A DNA stretch of 64,000 nucleotides, taken from the NCBI RefSeq assembly GCF_000968685.2, contig NZ_LAKD02000120.1, positions 1 through 64,000 of the forward strand, given 5' to 3'. A program made the position numbers and the translations under genes. The DNA is from Streptomyces antioxidans. GTDB lineage: Bacteria; Actinomycetota; Actinomycetes; Streptomycetales; Streptomycetaceae. Each line of letters begins with the position of its first letter. Positions within the stretch are counted from its first letter, which is position 1. Below are positions 43,195-51,806 of the stretch, in pieces. Below the pieces are notes generated by a model, which was not told where the DNA came from, did no database searches, and saw only the letters and a list, made by a program, of their open reading frames with translations.

Positions 43195-44174
43195 AGTCAT
43201 TCACTTACGAGCGGGCGACGGACACCCGGGCCGCCGTCGCCGCGGTGGCCCGGCCGGGCGCGAAGTTCATCAGCGGCGGCACCAATCTGCTCGACCTGAT
43301 GAAGCTCGACATCGAGTACCCCAGCCATCTGGTGGACATCAGCCGGCTTCCGCTGCGGGACATCGAGGAGCTGCCGGACGGTGGACTGCTCATCGGCGCC
43401 CAGGCGCGGAACTCCGATGTGGCGGCCGATCCCCGGGTGCGCACCCGCTATCCGGCGCTGTCGGAGGCGCTGGTGTCGGGTGCCTCCGGCCAGCTGCGCA
43501 ACAAGGCGTCCACCGGGGGGAATCTGGTACAGCGCACGCGCTGTCCGTACTTCTACGACACGGCCGCGGGCTGCAACAAGCGCGACCCCGGATCGGGGTG
43601 TTCGGCGATCGGCGGGTTCAACCGGATCCACGCGATCCTCGGCGCGAGCGAGTCCTGCATCGCCACCCACCCCTCGGACATGGCCGTGGCGATGACCGCG
43701 CTCGACGCGGAGATCGAGCTGCTCCGGGCCGATGGATCGGCGCGCCGGGTCGCCATCACGGACTTCTACCGGCTGCCGGGCGATACGCCGCACATCGAGA
43801 ACGTACTGGGCGACGACGAGATGATCACGGGCGTGCTGCTGCCCCCGCCCCTACCGGGCGGGCAGCTCTACCGCAAGGTGCGGGACCGGGCGTCGTACGA
43901 GTTCGCGCTGGTCTCGGTGGCGGCCGTCGTCTCGGCCGACCGGGGAACGATCCGGGAGGCGCGGGTGGCGTTCGGCGGGGTGGCGCACAAGCCGTGGCGG
44001 TCCGTGGAGGCGGAGGACGTGCTGACCGACCGTCCGGCCACGATGGACACCTATCGCGCCGCCGCGGAGGCGGCCCTACGCGGCGCGGTCGGGCGGGGTG
44101 ACAACGACTTCAAGATCGAGCTGGCCAAACGCACCCTGTGCCGCACGCTGGCGCAGGCGGCCGGGACGAGCTGA
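43191..44174 (+). CDS. paoB: Aldehyde oxidoreductase FAD subunit (PaoB/YagS type)
   Basis: A 327-residue FAD_binding_5 plus CO-dehydrogenase flavoprotein C-terminal protein. FAD motif SGGTNLLDLMK and the segment QLRNKASTGGNLVQRTRCPY. The Cys pattern C-x11-C-x8-C-x~24-C (TRCPYFYDTAAGCNKRDPGS, GCSAIGG, ESCIATHPSD) matches the extra [4Fe-4S] cluster found in PaoB/YagS and 4-hydroxybenzoyl-CoA reductase-like enzymes. Third step of the electron path. Confidence 0.9.
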   Translation: MKSFTYERATDTRAAVAAVARPGAKFISGGTNLLDLMKLDIEYPSHLVDISRLPLRDIEELPDGGLLIGAQARNSDVAADPRVRTRYPALSEALVSGASGQLRNKASTGGNLVQRTRCPYFYDTAAGCNKRDPGSGCSAIGGFNRIHAILGASESCIATHPSDMAVAMTALDAEIELLRADGSARRVAITDFYRLPGDTPHIENVLGDDEMITGVLLPPPLPGGQLYRKVRDRASYEFALVSVAAVVSADRGTIREARVAFGGVAHKPWRSVEAEDVLTDRPATMDTYRAAAEAALRGAVGRGDNDFKIELAKRTLCRTLAQAAGTS

Positions 44175-44183
44175 GGAGGCGAG

Positions 44184-46412
44184 ATGATCGGGCAAGCTGT
44201 GAACCGCGTCGACGGCCCGCTGAAGGCCACCGGCCGGGCCACCTACGCCTATGAGCACTGGGAGGCCGGCCGGCCGCTCTACGGCTTCATCGTCGGTGCG
44301 ACGATCGGCAAGGGCCGGATCACCCGGATCGACACCGAGGAGGCGGAAGGCGCGTCCGGTGTCCAGCTGGTGATGACCCACCTCAACGTCCCGGCGCAAG
44401 GCACCCGCGACGAGTCCATCCCGTTTGAATACTGGCGCGCCCAGCCGATGTTGACCGGCCCGGACGTCCACTTCTTCGGCGAGCCGGTGGCACTGGTCGT
44501 CGCCGAGACCTTCGAGCAGGCGCGGGACGCGGCCGACCTGGTGGAGGTCGAGTACCACGCCGGGCGGGGCCGTTTCGACTTCGGCGAGTTCGAGGACGAC
44601 ACCTACGTCCCGAAGACGCTCAACGCCGGTCTCCCCACCGACACCGCCGTCGGCGATTTCGACGCCGGGTTCGCCCGTGCGGAGGTCAAGGTCGACGAGC
44701 AGTACACGACGCCGTACGAGTTCTCGATGCCGATCGAGCCGAACGCGTCCATGGCGGAACCGCGCGGCGAGGACCTGGTCGTCTACGCCAGCTGCCAGAT
44801 CACCGACGCGGCGCGGGACTCGGTCGCCAGCACCCTGCTGATGGACCCGGAGCGGGTGCACATCGTCACCCCCTTCGTCGGTGGCGGATTCGGCTCCAAG
44901 CTGGGCATCCACTCCGAGACGATCCTGGCGGCGCTCGCCGCCCGCATGCTGGGCCGGCCGGTCAAGGTCACACTGACCCGCCAGCAGGTCTTCCAGCTCG
45001 TGGGCATGCGTCCCACCTCGAGCCAGCGGGTCCGGCTGGGCGCGGGGCCCGACGGACGGCTGGCCGCGATCGCCCACGACGTCACCATGCACACCAACCC
45101 CGACGTCGAGTACGCCGAGCAGACCGCCGCCACCGTCCGCAGCCTCTACGCCGCGCCCCACCGGCTGACCAGCCACCGGTTGACGGCGCTCGACCTGCCG
45201 CGCGGAACGGACGTCCGCGCGCCGGGCGAGGCACCGGGCATGCTCTCGGTCGAGTCGGCGATGGACGAGCTGGCCGATGCGCTCGGGATGGACCCGGTGG
45301 AGCTGCGGATCCGCAACGAGCCCACCGTCGACCCCGAGCGGAACGTGCCGTACAGCGACCGGCACCTGGTGGAGTGTCTGCGCGAAGGCGCGCGCCGGTT
45401 CGGCTGGGAGGACCGCCCGGCCACGCCCGCGAGCGTGCGCGAGGGACGGTGGCTGATCGGCTACGGCATGTCGGCCGCCATCCGGGGGCACTTCCAGGGG
45501 CCGACGACGGTGCGGGTGCGGCTGGAGCCGGACGGCACCGCCGCCGTCCAGACCGACATGACCGACCTCGGCACGGGCACGTACACCATCCTGACCCAGG
45601 TCGGGGCCGAGGGACTGGGACTCCCGCTGGACCGCGTGCGGATCGACCTCGGGCGTTCGGACCACCCCTCCAGCTGGGGGTCCGGGGGCTCGTGGGGCGC
45701 CACCAATTCGTCCACCGCGGTGCACCGGGCGTGCGCGGCGCTGCGCACCAAGCTGCTGGACGCGGCCTGCGGTGACCCACGCTCCCCGCTGCACGGCCGG
45801 GACCCGGCGGCGGCGGTGTTCGCGGGCGGCGACGTGGCCATCGGTGACGCCTCGGAGACGCTGCTCGAGATCGTCGCGCGCCACCATCCCGACGGTGTGG
45901 AGGCGGAGGGCCAGACCCGTTTCATGGGCGACGACCCGAACTACTCGGACTACTCCATCAACACCTACGGAGCGCACTTCGCCGAGGTGGGCGTCGACGG
46001 GGACACCGCCGAGATCCGTCTGCGGCGGATGCTCAGCGTGTTCTCGGTGGGCCGTGTGTTCAACCCGAAGACGGCCCGTTCACAGCTGATCGGCGGCATG
46101 ATCTGGGGCGTCGGCGCGGCCCTCGAGGAAGAGGCCGTCGTCGACCCGCGATCCGGCGCCTTCGTCAACCGGGACTTCGCGGGATATCTGGTGCCGGTCA
46201 ACGGTGACATCCCCGCCGACATCGACGCCGTCGTCCTCGAAGGCTACGACGACAAGGCCAACCCCCTCGGCGCGAAGGGCATCGGCGAGGTGGGCATCTG
46301 CGGATCCGGTGCGGCGGTGGCCAACGCGGTGTTCAACGCAACGGGAGTGCGCGTACGGGACTTCCCCATCACCCTCGAGAAGCTGTTGCCCGGGCTGCCC
46401 GCCATGGTCTGA
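44184..46412 (+). CDS. paoC: Aldehyde oxidoreductase molybdenum-binding subunit (PaoC/YagR type)
   Basis: A 742-residue xanthine-oxidase-family molybdopterin subunit. The N-terminal Ald_Xan_dh_C domain is followed by cofactor loops FVGGGFGSKLG, RGTDVRAPGEAPGM and GGSWGATNSS. The catalytic Glu is in GAKGIGEVGICGSGAAVANA. It hydroxylates aldehydes (PaoC acts on aromatic aldehydes) to acids. No XdhC/PaoD-type maturation gene is present in the window, so maturation must use a factor encoded elsewhere. Confidence 0.92.
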   Translation: MIGQAVNRVDGPLKATGRATYAYEHWEAGRPLYGFIVGATIGKGRITRIDTEEAEGASGVQLVMTHLNVPAQGTRDESIPFEYWRAQPMLTGPDVHFFGEPVALVVAETFEQARDAADLVEVEYHAGRGRFDFGEFEDDTYVPKTLNAGLPTDTAVGDFDAGFARAEVKVDEQYTTPYEFSMPIEPNASMAEPRGEDLVVYASCQITDAARDSVASTLLMDPERVHIVTPFVGGGFGSKLGIHSETILAALAARMLGRPVKVTLTRQQVFQLVGMRPTSSQRVRLGAGPDGRLAAIAHDVTMHTNPDVEYAEQTAATVRSLYAAPHRLTSHRLTALDLPRGTDVRAPGEAPGMLSVESAMDELADALGMDPVELRIRNEPTVDPERNVPYSDRHLVECLREGARRFGWEDRPATPASVREGRWLIGYGMSAAIRGHFQGPTTVRVRLEPDGTAAVQTDMTDLGTGTYTILTQVGAEGLGLPLDRVRIDLGRSDHPSSWGSGGSWGATNSSTAVHRACAALRTKLLDAACGDPRSPLHGRDPAAAVFAGGDVAIGDASETLLEIVARHHPDGVEAEGQTRFMGDDPNYSDYSINTYGAHFAEVGVDGDTAEIRLRRMLSVFSVGRVFNPKTARSQLIGGMIWGVGAALEEEAVVDPRSGAFVNRDFAGYLVPVNGDIPADIDAVVLEGYDDKANPLGAKGIGEVGICGSGAAVANAVFNATGVRVRDFPITLEKLLPGLPAMV

Positions 46413-46464
46413 CTCTCCGGGCACAGGCCGTTGAGCGCGCGGTGGCGGGGCGTAGCGTCGTCCC

Positions 46465-47232
46465 ATGACGATCACCGACGATACCCTCGTACGGCTGCGG
46501 AGCACGGCGGCCGCGGGCGATGCGCAAGCCGCGCTCCGGCTGGGGCGATTGCTGTGCCTGACGGCAGCGGACCCGGCCGAGCCCGGGGACGGCGAACCGT
46601 CCTGGCCCGAAGAGCCCTGGCTGCGCGCCGCGGTGGCGGCAGACCCCGACGATGTCACGGCCCTGACCCTGCTGACCGGGCGCCTGGCCCAGCAGATCTC
46701 CTACTGGGAGACGTGTCGGGATATGAATCCCGACGTGATGAAGTGGTACGGGGAGGACGAGAGCACCGTCGAACGGCGGCGCATCGAGGCGGAGCAGCTG
46801 TACGCCCGGATACGCGCGGCCGGTCCCACCCGCCACGCGGAGGCCGGGCTGGACGAGTTGGCCGTGCTCCTCGGTGTCGGTGACAAGCCCGCGGCGGAGG
46901 ACGCGTACAGCTTCTACGTCATGGAGGACGAGGTATGGAGCGGATCCGTGCGGAACAGCGCGACCATCGTCGCGTCCGACGCGGCTAAGATCCGCTGGGC
47001 CTGCGACAAGTGGCTCACCCTGTCCGAGGGTGGGCTCGGTGGCGAACCCACCCTGACCGCCCATGTGGACGGCGCGGAGGTGGGCTCGGTCGACCTCGGC
47101 CAGCACCTCGCGGACAGTGGCGTGGACTGGGACGCCGTCGCCGTTCCCGAACTGGCCGGTTCCCGGCTGCCCGCGGGACTGCCGGTCCCGGGCCGGGGGC
47201 TTCACTACGGCTTTGCCGGGGAAGCCGAGTAG
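46465..47232 (+). CDS. Hypothetical protein, helical repeat-like N-terminus
   Basis: A 255-residue soluble acidic protein. The first ~110 residues are Ala/Leu-rich helices resembling TPR/SEL1-like repeats (AAAGDAQAALRLGRLLCL, DPDDVTALTLLTGRLAQQIS). The C-terminal half is mixed (AYSFYVMEDEVWSGSVRNSA). I do not recognise the family. It lies 52 bases after paoC on the same strand and could be co-transcribed. Confidence 0.65.
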   Translation: MTITDDTLVRLRSTAAAGDAQAALRLGRLLCLTAADPAEPGDGEPSWPEEPWLRAAVAADPDDVTALTLLTGRLAQQISYWETCRDMNPDVMKWYGEDESTVERRRIEAEQLYARIRAAGPTRHAEAGLDELAVLLGVGDKPAAEDAYSFYVMEDEVWSGSVRNSATIVASDAAKIRWACDKWLTLSEGGLGGEPTLTAHVDGAEVGSVDLGQHLADSGVDWDAVAVPELAGSRLPAGLPVPGRGLHYGFAGEAE

Positions 47233-47329
47233 CGAGTCGGCGAGCCCTCGCACCTCCCGGACCCGGCAGATCAGACACGGCAGCTGGGCCATGGCCGTCC
47301 GCGCACACCGGCCCGGGGATACTGGGCAC

Positions 47330-48124
47330 ATGGCCCACCCCCGCGAGGATCCGCCGTCCCTCCCCACCGAACTGCGGCCCTATCTGGAAGAACTCGTCCG
47401 GCGCACCCGCGCGGTGTGCGGGCCCCAGTTGGTGAGCGTCCTCGCGGTCGGCTCCCTCGCGCTCGGGGACTACCGGCACGGTCGCAGCGACGTCGATGTG
47501 ACGGTCGTCGTGGAACCGTCACTGCCCGGGTCAGCCCTGCACGACCTGGCCCGGGTCCTCGCCCACCCTCAGCTGTCCTGCCCGGCGGCGGGGCTGGAAC
47601 TGGTGGTCTACGGGGCGGATTTCGCCATCCGGCCCTCGGGTGCGGCCGGATACCTACTGGACCTCAACACCGGCCCGCTGCTGCCGGACCGGGCCGACTT
47701 CGACGCGGCGCGGTCACCGGCGTTCTGGTACGCCATCGACCGCTCCGTGGCCCATCAGACCGGGCTGACGCTGTTCGGCCGCCCCGCCCGGGAGGTGGTC
47801 GCCGCGCCGGGTCGCCCGGAGCTGCTCGCCGCGATCGGCGCCTCCGTCCGTGAGCACGGCGACGGCGAAGGTCACCTCGCGGACAACCGGGTGCTCAACG
47901 GCTGCCGCTCGGTGGTGTTCTGCCGTACGGGCCGCTGGCTGGCCAAGCGCGCGGCGGCGCGGGAAGTCGCCCTGACCGAGGGGGAGTTCAGGCCGCTCAT
48001 CGAGGCCGCGGAGCGCAGCTTCGAGCGCCCGCGCCCCTCCGCCCTACCGCTGCCCACCACCGATGTGCGGGCCTTCCTGAGCTGGGTGCGCGCGCAGGTC
48101 GAGCGGACCGCCGCCGGGGTCTGA
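47330..48124 (+). CDS. Nucleotidyltransferase, aminoglycoside adenylyltransferase-like
   Basis: A 264-residue protein. The NTase core motif is at about residues 38-62: VLAVGSLALGDYRHGRSDVD followed by VTVVV, with the GS and the DxD metal pair. The C-terminal part (AIGASVREHGDGEGHLADNR, LNGCRSVVFCRTGRW) matches the DUF4111 helical domain of spectinomycin/streptomycin adenylyltransferases. It may inactivate an aminoglycoside or modify another metabolite. The ATG at 47330 is the family's usual start. Confidence 0.85.
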   Translation: MAHPREDPPSLPTELRPYLEELVRRTRAVCGPQLVSVLAVGSLALGDYRHGRSDVDVTVVVEPSLPGSALHDLARVLAHPQLSCPAAGLELVVYGADFAIRPSGAAGYLLDLNTGPLLPDRADFDAARSPAFWYAIDRSVAHQTGLTLFGRPAREVVAAPGRPELLAAIGASVREHGDGEGHLADNRVLNGCRSVVFCRTGRWLAKRAAAREVALTEGEFRPLIEAAERSFERPRPSALPLPTTDVRAFLSWVRAQVERTAAGV

Positions 48125-48180
48125 ACGGGGTCGGCGGCCTTCGGCCAGCAGAGGCCGGGGGTTGGCCCGGGGCCCCGCGC

Positions 48181-49290
48181 TCAGGGCCGCAGCAGGATGC
48201 GGATCGGGTTGCCCTCCCGCTCCCGCAGGCGGCGGATGCCCTCGTTCACGTCCTCCAGGGGCAGGATCGCGCTGACCGACCCGGAGATGTCCAGACGGCC
48301 CCGGGCGGTGAGCTCGACCAGGTCCTCCAGATGTTCCATGCGGTATCCGGTGTGTCCGATCACCGTGTGGCGGTTGCGCACGAAGTGGAGCTCCGGGCCC
48401 ACGGCCAGCGGGTCGGGCGAGATGCCGACGAGCACCAGACGGCCACGGTGGCCGAGGGCGCGCTCCGCCTGGGTGAAGGAGGGCGTACGGCCGACGCAGT
48501 CGAAGGCGACGTCTAGGCCCTTGCCGCCCGTGATCTCCCTCAGCCTGGCCTTGGTGTCACCGTCCGCCGGGTCGAGCGCGAAGTCGGCGCCCAGGGCGAG
48601 GGCGCGCTCGCGGGCGGCGGGCAGGGGGTCGAGGGCGATGATCGGGGAGGCCCCGCAGACGCGGGTGAGCTGCACGAGGTGGGTGCCCAGACCGCCCAGC
48701 CCCCAGATGCCCACGGATTCGGCGGACCGCAGCCGGGCGGTGTCGATGGCGCCGTACGGGGTGGAGACGGCGTCGGCGAGCACGGCGGCGTGTTCCAGGG
48801 GTACGGAGTCGGGCACGGCGATGAGCGTGGTGGCGTCGGTCAGGACGTACTCGGCCCAGGCCCCGTCGTAGTGGAAGGCCATCACCTGAAGGTCCTCGCA
48901 GGTGTTCGTGCCACCGCCGAACCGGCAGGCGGGACACGTACCGCACGCCTTCCCCGCGCCCAGGACCACCCGGTCCCCCGGCTTCCAGTGCCCGACACCG
49001 CCACCGGCCGCCGCCACCACGCCCGAAGCCTCGTGCCCGGGGGTGACCACCTGCAGCCGGGGCGGGATATGGCCGTCGAGCTGGCTCAGGTCCGACTGGC
49101 AGATGCCGCACGCGGCCACCTTGACCACGACCTCACCCGCTCCGGGCCGGGGCACGGGCACATCCTCGACCGTCAGGGTGCCCGCGGCCGTGTCGAACCG
49201 CGCCGCGCGCATCGTGGCCGGGAGGTCGTCCGCCACCGCGTCCGCCGTTGAGTCCGCGCCGGTGGGTATCGGTCGTGCGTCCAAGGTCAT
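48181..49290 (-). CDS. Zinc-binding alcohol dehydrogenase (MDR family)
   Basis: A 369-residue medium-chain dehydrogenase. Catalytic zinc ligands are Cys (ACGICQSDLS) and the His/Glu of TPGHEASG. The structural zinc site is CGTCPACRFGGGTNTC with four Cys. The NAD(P) motif is GIWGLGGLGTHLVQL. A 26-residue Ala-rich extension precedes the fold. The substrate is unknown. GAGAGGAACC precedes the ATG. Confidence 0.9.
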   Translation of the reverse strand: MTLDARPIPTGADSTADAVADDLPATMRAARFDTAAGTLTVEDVPVPRPGAGEVVVKVAACGICQSDLSQLDGHIPPRLQVVTPGHEASGVVAAAGGGVGHWKPGDRVVLGAGKACGTCPACRFGGGTNTCEDLQVMAFHYDGAWAEYVLTDATTLIAVPDSVPLEHAAVLADAVSTPYGAIDTARLRSAESVGIWGLGGLGTHLVQLTRVCGASPIIALDPLPAARERALALGADFALDPADGDTKARLREITGGKGLDVAFDCVGRTPSFTQAERALGHRGRLVLVGISPDPLAVGPELHFVRNRHTVIGHTGYRMEHLEDLVELTARGRLDISGSVSAILPLEDVNEGIRRLREREGNPIRILLRP

Positions 49291-49494
49291 CCGTGGTTCC
49301 TCTCATGTGCTCGGCCGGTCGGGCGCACCGACCACCGCGCCACCCGGGAACGGCGAGTGATCATGACGCCGTACGCAGTCTGCCGTATCCGGCGCACACG
49401 GTGTGCCACGGTCCGGTCGGCGATGCACACGTGGCATGACACGCATGTACCATCCAGCACCGACGTGCAACGTGCCCAGTTGAGGGAGCTCGTA

Positions 49495-50160
49495 GTGGAC
49501 ACTCCTGCCAAGAGCACCAGCCTGAAGTCCCAGTACGCGGCCCAGGTCGCGGCCGATCTGGAACACAACTCCGCCGAGCACGAACGTCTCAGCTCCGAAA
49601 TCGAGGCGCTGCGGGAGCAGTTGGCGGCGCTGGAGGACAACCGGGCGCTTCTGCTCAGCATGCGGCAGGCCCTCGGCGGCGACGCCACTGATGGCGCGGC
49701 GGAGAACGGTGGTGTCATTGGCTCCGGGAATGGCTCCGGGGATGGCTCGTCCGCGAAGCGGGAGGTGCGCGCGGCGGTGTCCGCCACGCGCGAGCCGAGG
49801 AAGAAGGCCGACCCGGCCGGTGGCAAGCGGAAGGGGACGGAGTCGGGCGGGAGCCGTACGCGTCGTCAGCGGGTGCGGGAGGCAAAGGTGTTTACGCTTC
49901 GGGAGCTTGTGCGTGATGACCTCGTCCAGCACGGTGAGCCCCGCTCCGCGGCCGAGGTGACCGCCGCGCTGAGCCAGGCTCTTCCGGAGCGTGAGATCAA
50001 GCCCACGGTCGTGCGCGGCACTCTGGAATCACTCGTCGCCAAGGGGCAGGCACACCGCACCAAGCAGAAGAGGTCCGTCTTCTATTCGGCTGTCACCACG
50101 GTGGCGGGCGCCGGTACGCACGCCGAGGCGGGCGGGGCCAGCGCGGCGCGCGCTTCCTGA
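49495..50160 (+). CDS. Coiled-coil and winged-helix protein of unknown function
   Basis: A 221-residue protein. Residues about 8-55 form a heptad-rich coiled coil (NSAEHERLSSEIEALREQLA). Then comes a Gly/Ser and Lys/Arg-rich linker, and a C-terminal winged-helix-like domain (FTLRELVRDDLVQHGEPRSA, LESLVAKGQAHRTKQKRSVF). The GTG at 49495 follows TGAGGGAGC. It is probably a small DNA-binding or nucleoid-associated protein; the family is not one I can name. Confidence 0.75.
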   Translation: MDTPAKSTSLKSQYAAQVAADLEHNSAEHERLSSEIEALREQLAALEDNRALLLSMRQALGGDATDGAAENGGVIGSGNGSGDGSSAKREVRAAVSATREPRKKADPAGGKRKGTESGGSRTRRQRVREAKVFTLRELVRDDLVQHGEPRSAAEVTAALSQALPEREIKPTVVRGTLESLVAKGQAHRTKQKRSVFYSAVTTVAGAGTHAEAGGASAARAS

Positions 50161-50179
50161 GCTGCCATGGGCGTGGTGT

Positions 50180-51100
50180 TCAGCGCAGCTGATGGGCGCG
50201 GCGGCGCTCCCGGAACAGCACCCGCGCGGTGGCCGGTAACGGCGTACGGGCGGGGGCGCGGAGGAGGCCGGGGCCCTTGGCGGCGGCTGCCGCGGCCGTA
50301 AGCAGTTCGATCTCGATCATGGCGCGGAGGAGCGGGCGGCCCTCGGGCGGGGCGAGGCCGACCAGGCTCCGGCTGGTGGACAGGCATGCGCGGGCCTCGC
50401 CGAGCAACCGCGCCAGAAGAGCGTGGATCGCGGGGGTGTCCCGGGCGTTCTCCAGGTCGGCGCGGGTGACACCGTGGGCGTCGAGCGTTTCCCGCACCAG
50501 ATTCAGGCGCCCCTCGGCAAGGTCCTCGGACAGGTCGTTGACGAAGTCCAGGCGCTGGCTTCCGTCGATGTACACACGGCACGCCTCGCGGTAGTCCGCC
50601 GCGTAGTCCGCCGCCGGATCCTCCCCGGCGATCAGGCCCGCGATCAGCATGAACGCCGGGAGCACATAGGCGTCCACATAACGCTGGTAGTCCGCTTCGG
50701 TGGCGAATCCGGTGAACTCCAGCTCGGTGGCGGACGCGTCGAGGAAGTCCTCGACCCGGCCGCGCATCCCGGGGTGCGCGGAGACGGTGTGCAACAGCGG
50801 CCGTACGGCGGCGTGGTCGCTCTCGCCACTGGCCAGGCCGTCGCGTACCTCCTTCACCCACTCCGCGCAGGCCCCGGCGCGCTCCGCGACGGGGCCGCTG
50901 TCGAGGAGGGTGTCGGTGCGATGCATAAAGGCGGTCGCCGCGATCAGATGGGGCAGCAACGGCGGAGGCAGCAGCAGGCGCGCGGCCAGGTAGGCGCTGC
51001 GCCGGTAGCCCGCGACGAGTTTCCGCTGTCGCGCGTAGTCCTCGCGCAATTGGGGATCGCTGATCCCCGCGGCGTCCAGCGCCCTGTTCCACAGGCTCAT
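50180..51100 (-). CDS. Squalene/phytoene synthase-family protein
   Basis: A 306-residue head-to-head prenyl synthase fold. The first Asp-rich motif is DTLLD (Asp63, Asp67) and the second DFVNDLSED at about 190. Conserved RLLLPPPLLPHLIAATAFMH precedes them. No hopanoid, carotenoid or terpene genes are nearby, so its product is unknown. The ATG overlaps the stop of the upstream truncated TetR gene (ATGA); GGAGGG precedes it. Confidence 0.88.
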   Translation of the reverse strand: MSLWNRALDAAGISDPQLREDYARQRKLVAGYRRSAYLAARLLLPPPLLPHLIAATAFMHRTDTLLDSGPVAERAGACAEWVKEVRDGLASGESDHAAVRPLLHTVSAHPGMRGRVEDFLDASATELEFTGFATEADYQRYVDAYVLPAFMLIAGLIAGEDPAADYAADYREACRVYIDGSQRLDFVNDLSEDLAEGRLNLVRETLDAHGVTRADLENARDTPAIHALLARLLGEARACLSTSRSLVGLAPPEGRPLLRAMIEIELLTAAAAAAKGPGLLRAPARTPLPATARVLFRERRRAHQLR

Positions 51101-51537
51101 GCCCGGCCCTCCATGGATGTGATCCCGCGCGGTGCCGCGGGTGCCAAGCGTGCCACCGGCGGCAGCGGTGAGTGCTGTGGCGAGGCCTGGAATGCCTGGA
51201 GTTCGGTGCAGCCCCGGCTGCGGGCGTGCAGCTCACAGGTCTTCTCGATCACGAGGCAGAAGCCGCGCCGTGGATCCGGCGCGGCACGCTCCTCGTCGAC
51301 GATGGCGCGGCATGCGCGCATCTCGTCCGTGAGGGCTTCGGTGGCCAGTGTCTGCTCGGTCGGAAAACGGCGGTACAGCGTGGCGGGGCCGACCCCGGCG
51401 TGCCGGGCGATCTCCCGCACCGGCACCGTCAGCCCTTCGGTGGCGAAGAGCGCGCGGGCCCCGTCGAGGATGCGCTCCCGGTTGTCCGAGGTGTCGGAGC
51501 GCAGGGGGTGAGACAAACGGTCGGTCACCGCTCTCAC
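51097..51537 (-). pseudogene. TetR-family regulator gene lacking most of its ligand domain
   Basis: A GTG at 51537 (or 51528) opens a TetR HTH: ILDGARALFATEG, VREIARHAGVGPATLYRRFP, and the next helix LATEALTDEMRACR. The family's ligand domain starts normally (GFCLVIEKTCELHARSRG), then changes to a Pro-rich 34-residue tail, so the product is 146 residues instead of about 190-220. The tail ends exactly at the squalene-synthase start codon. A deletion that removed the 3' third of the gene would explain this; the HTH itself could still bind DNA. Confidence 0.7.
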
Positions 51538-51603
51538 TTTAGCCAAGTGGACGGGGCGTCCGTTAGCGTCTCCGGGCCGGTTCCGATCGATTCCATCGTC
51601 CCC

Positions 51604-51666
51604 GTCGATCTCGTCGATCTCGTCGATCTCGTCGATCTCGTCGATCTCGTCGATCTCGTCGATCTC
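51604..51666. repeat. Seven perfect tandem copies of the 9-mer GTCGATCTC
   Basis: Nine-base unit repeated seven times without error (63 bp), flanked by degenerate units. It lies between the truncated TetR gene and the remnant of an oxidoreductase gene. Its multiple-of-three period would encode (VDL)n or (DEI)n if translated. Confidence 0.95.
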
Positions 51667-51680
51667 GTTGAATCCGTTGA

Positions 51681-51806
51681 ACCGCCCATCCGCCCCAGAG
51701 CGAGGAGACGACGTTGCACGAGCTGCCGCCGCTGGAGCAAGCCGTACTGGCGCACCGGAAGATGGACACCGGCGAGGTGTTCGGAAGGATCGTGCTGACA
51801 CCGTGA
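51681..51806 (+). pseudogene. 3' end of a quinone-oxidoreductase/MDR-type gene
   Basis: This frame has no start codon of its own but encodes LHELPPLEQAVLAHRKMDTG then EVFGRIVLTP and a TGA, the standard C-terminal end of zinc-less quinone oxidoreductases (positions 51714-51806). The TGA overlaps the GTG of the next gene (GTGA), a translational-coupling arrangement. The upstream part of the gene is gone, replaced by the 9-bp tandem repeat region. Confidence 0.75.

Noticed and set aside
51604..51666. CRISPR-like array
   Set aside because: The units are 9 bp, directly adjacent and have no spacers.
51668..51802. N-terminal extension of the mycothiol-type protein from 51668
   Set aside because: The family begins at the GTG at 51803, which overlaps the stop of the oxidoreductase remnant; the extension is Ala/Arg-rich and unlike the family.
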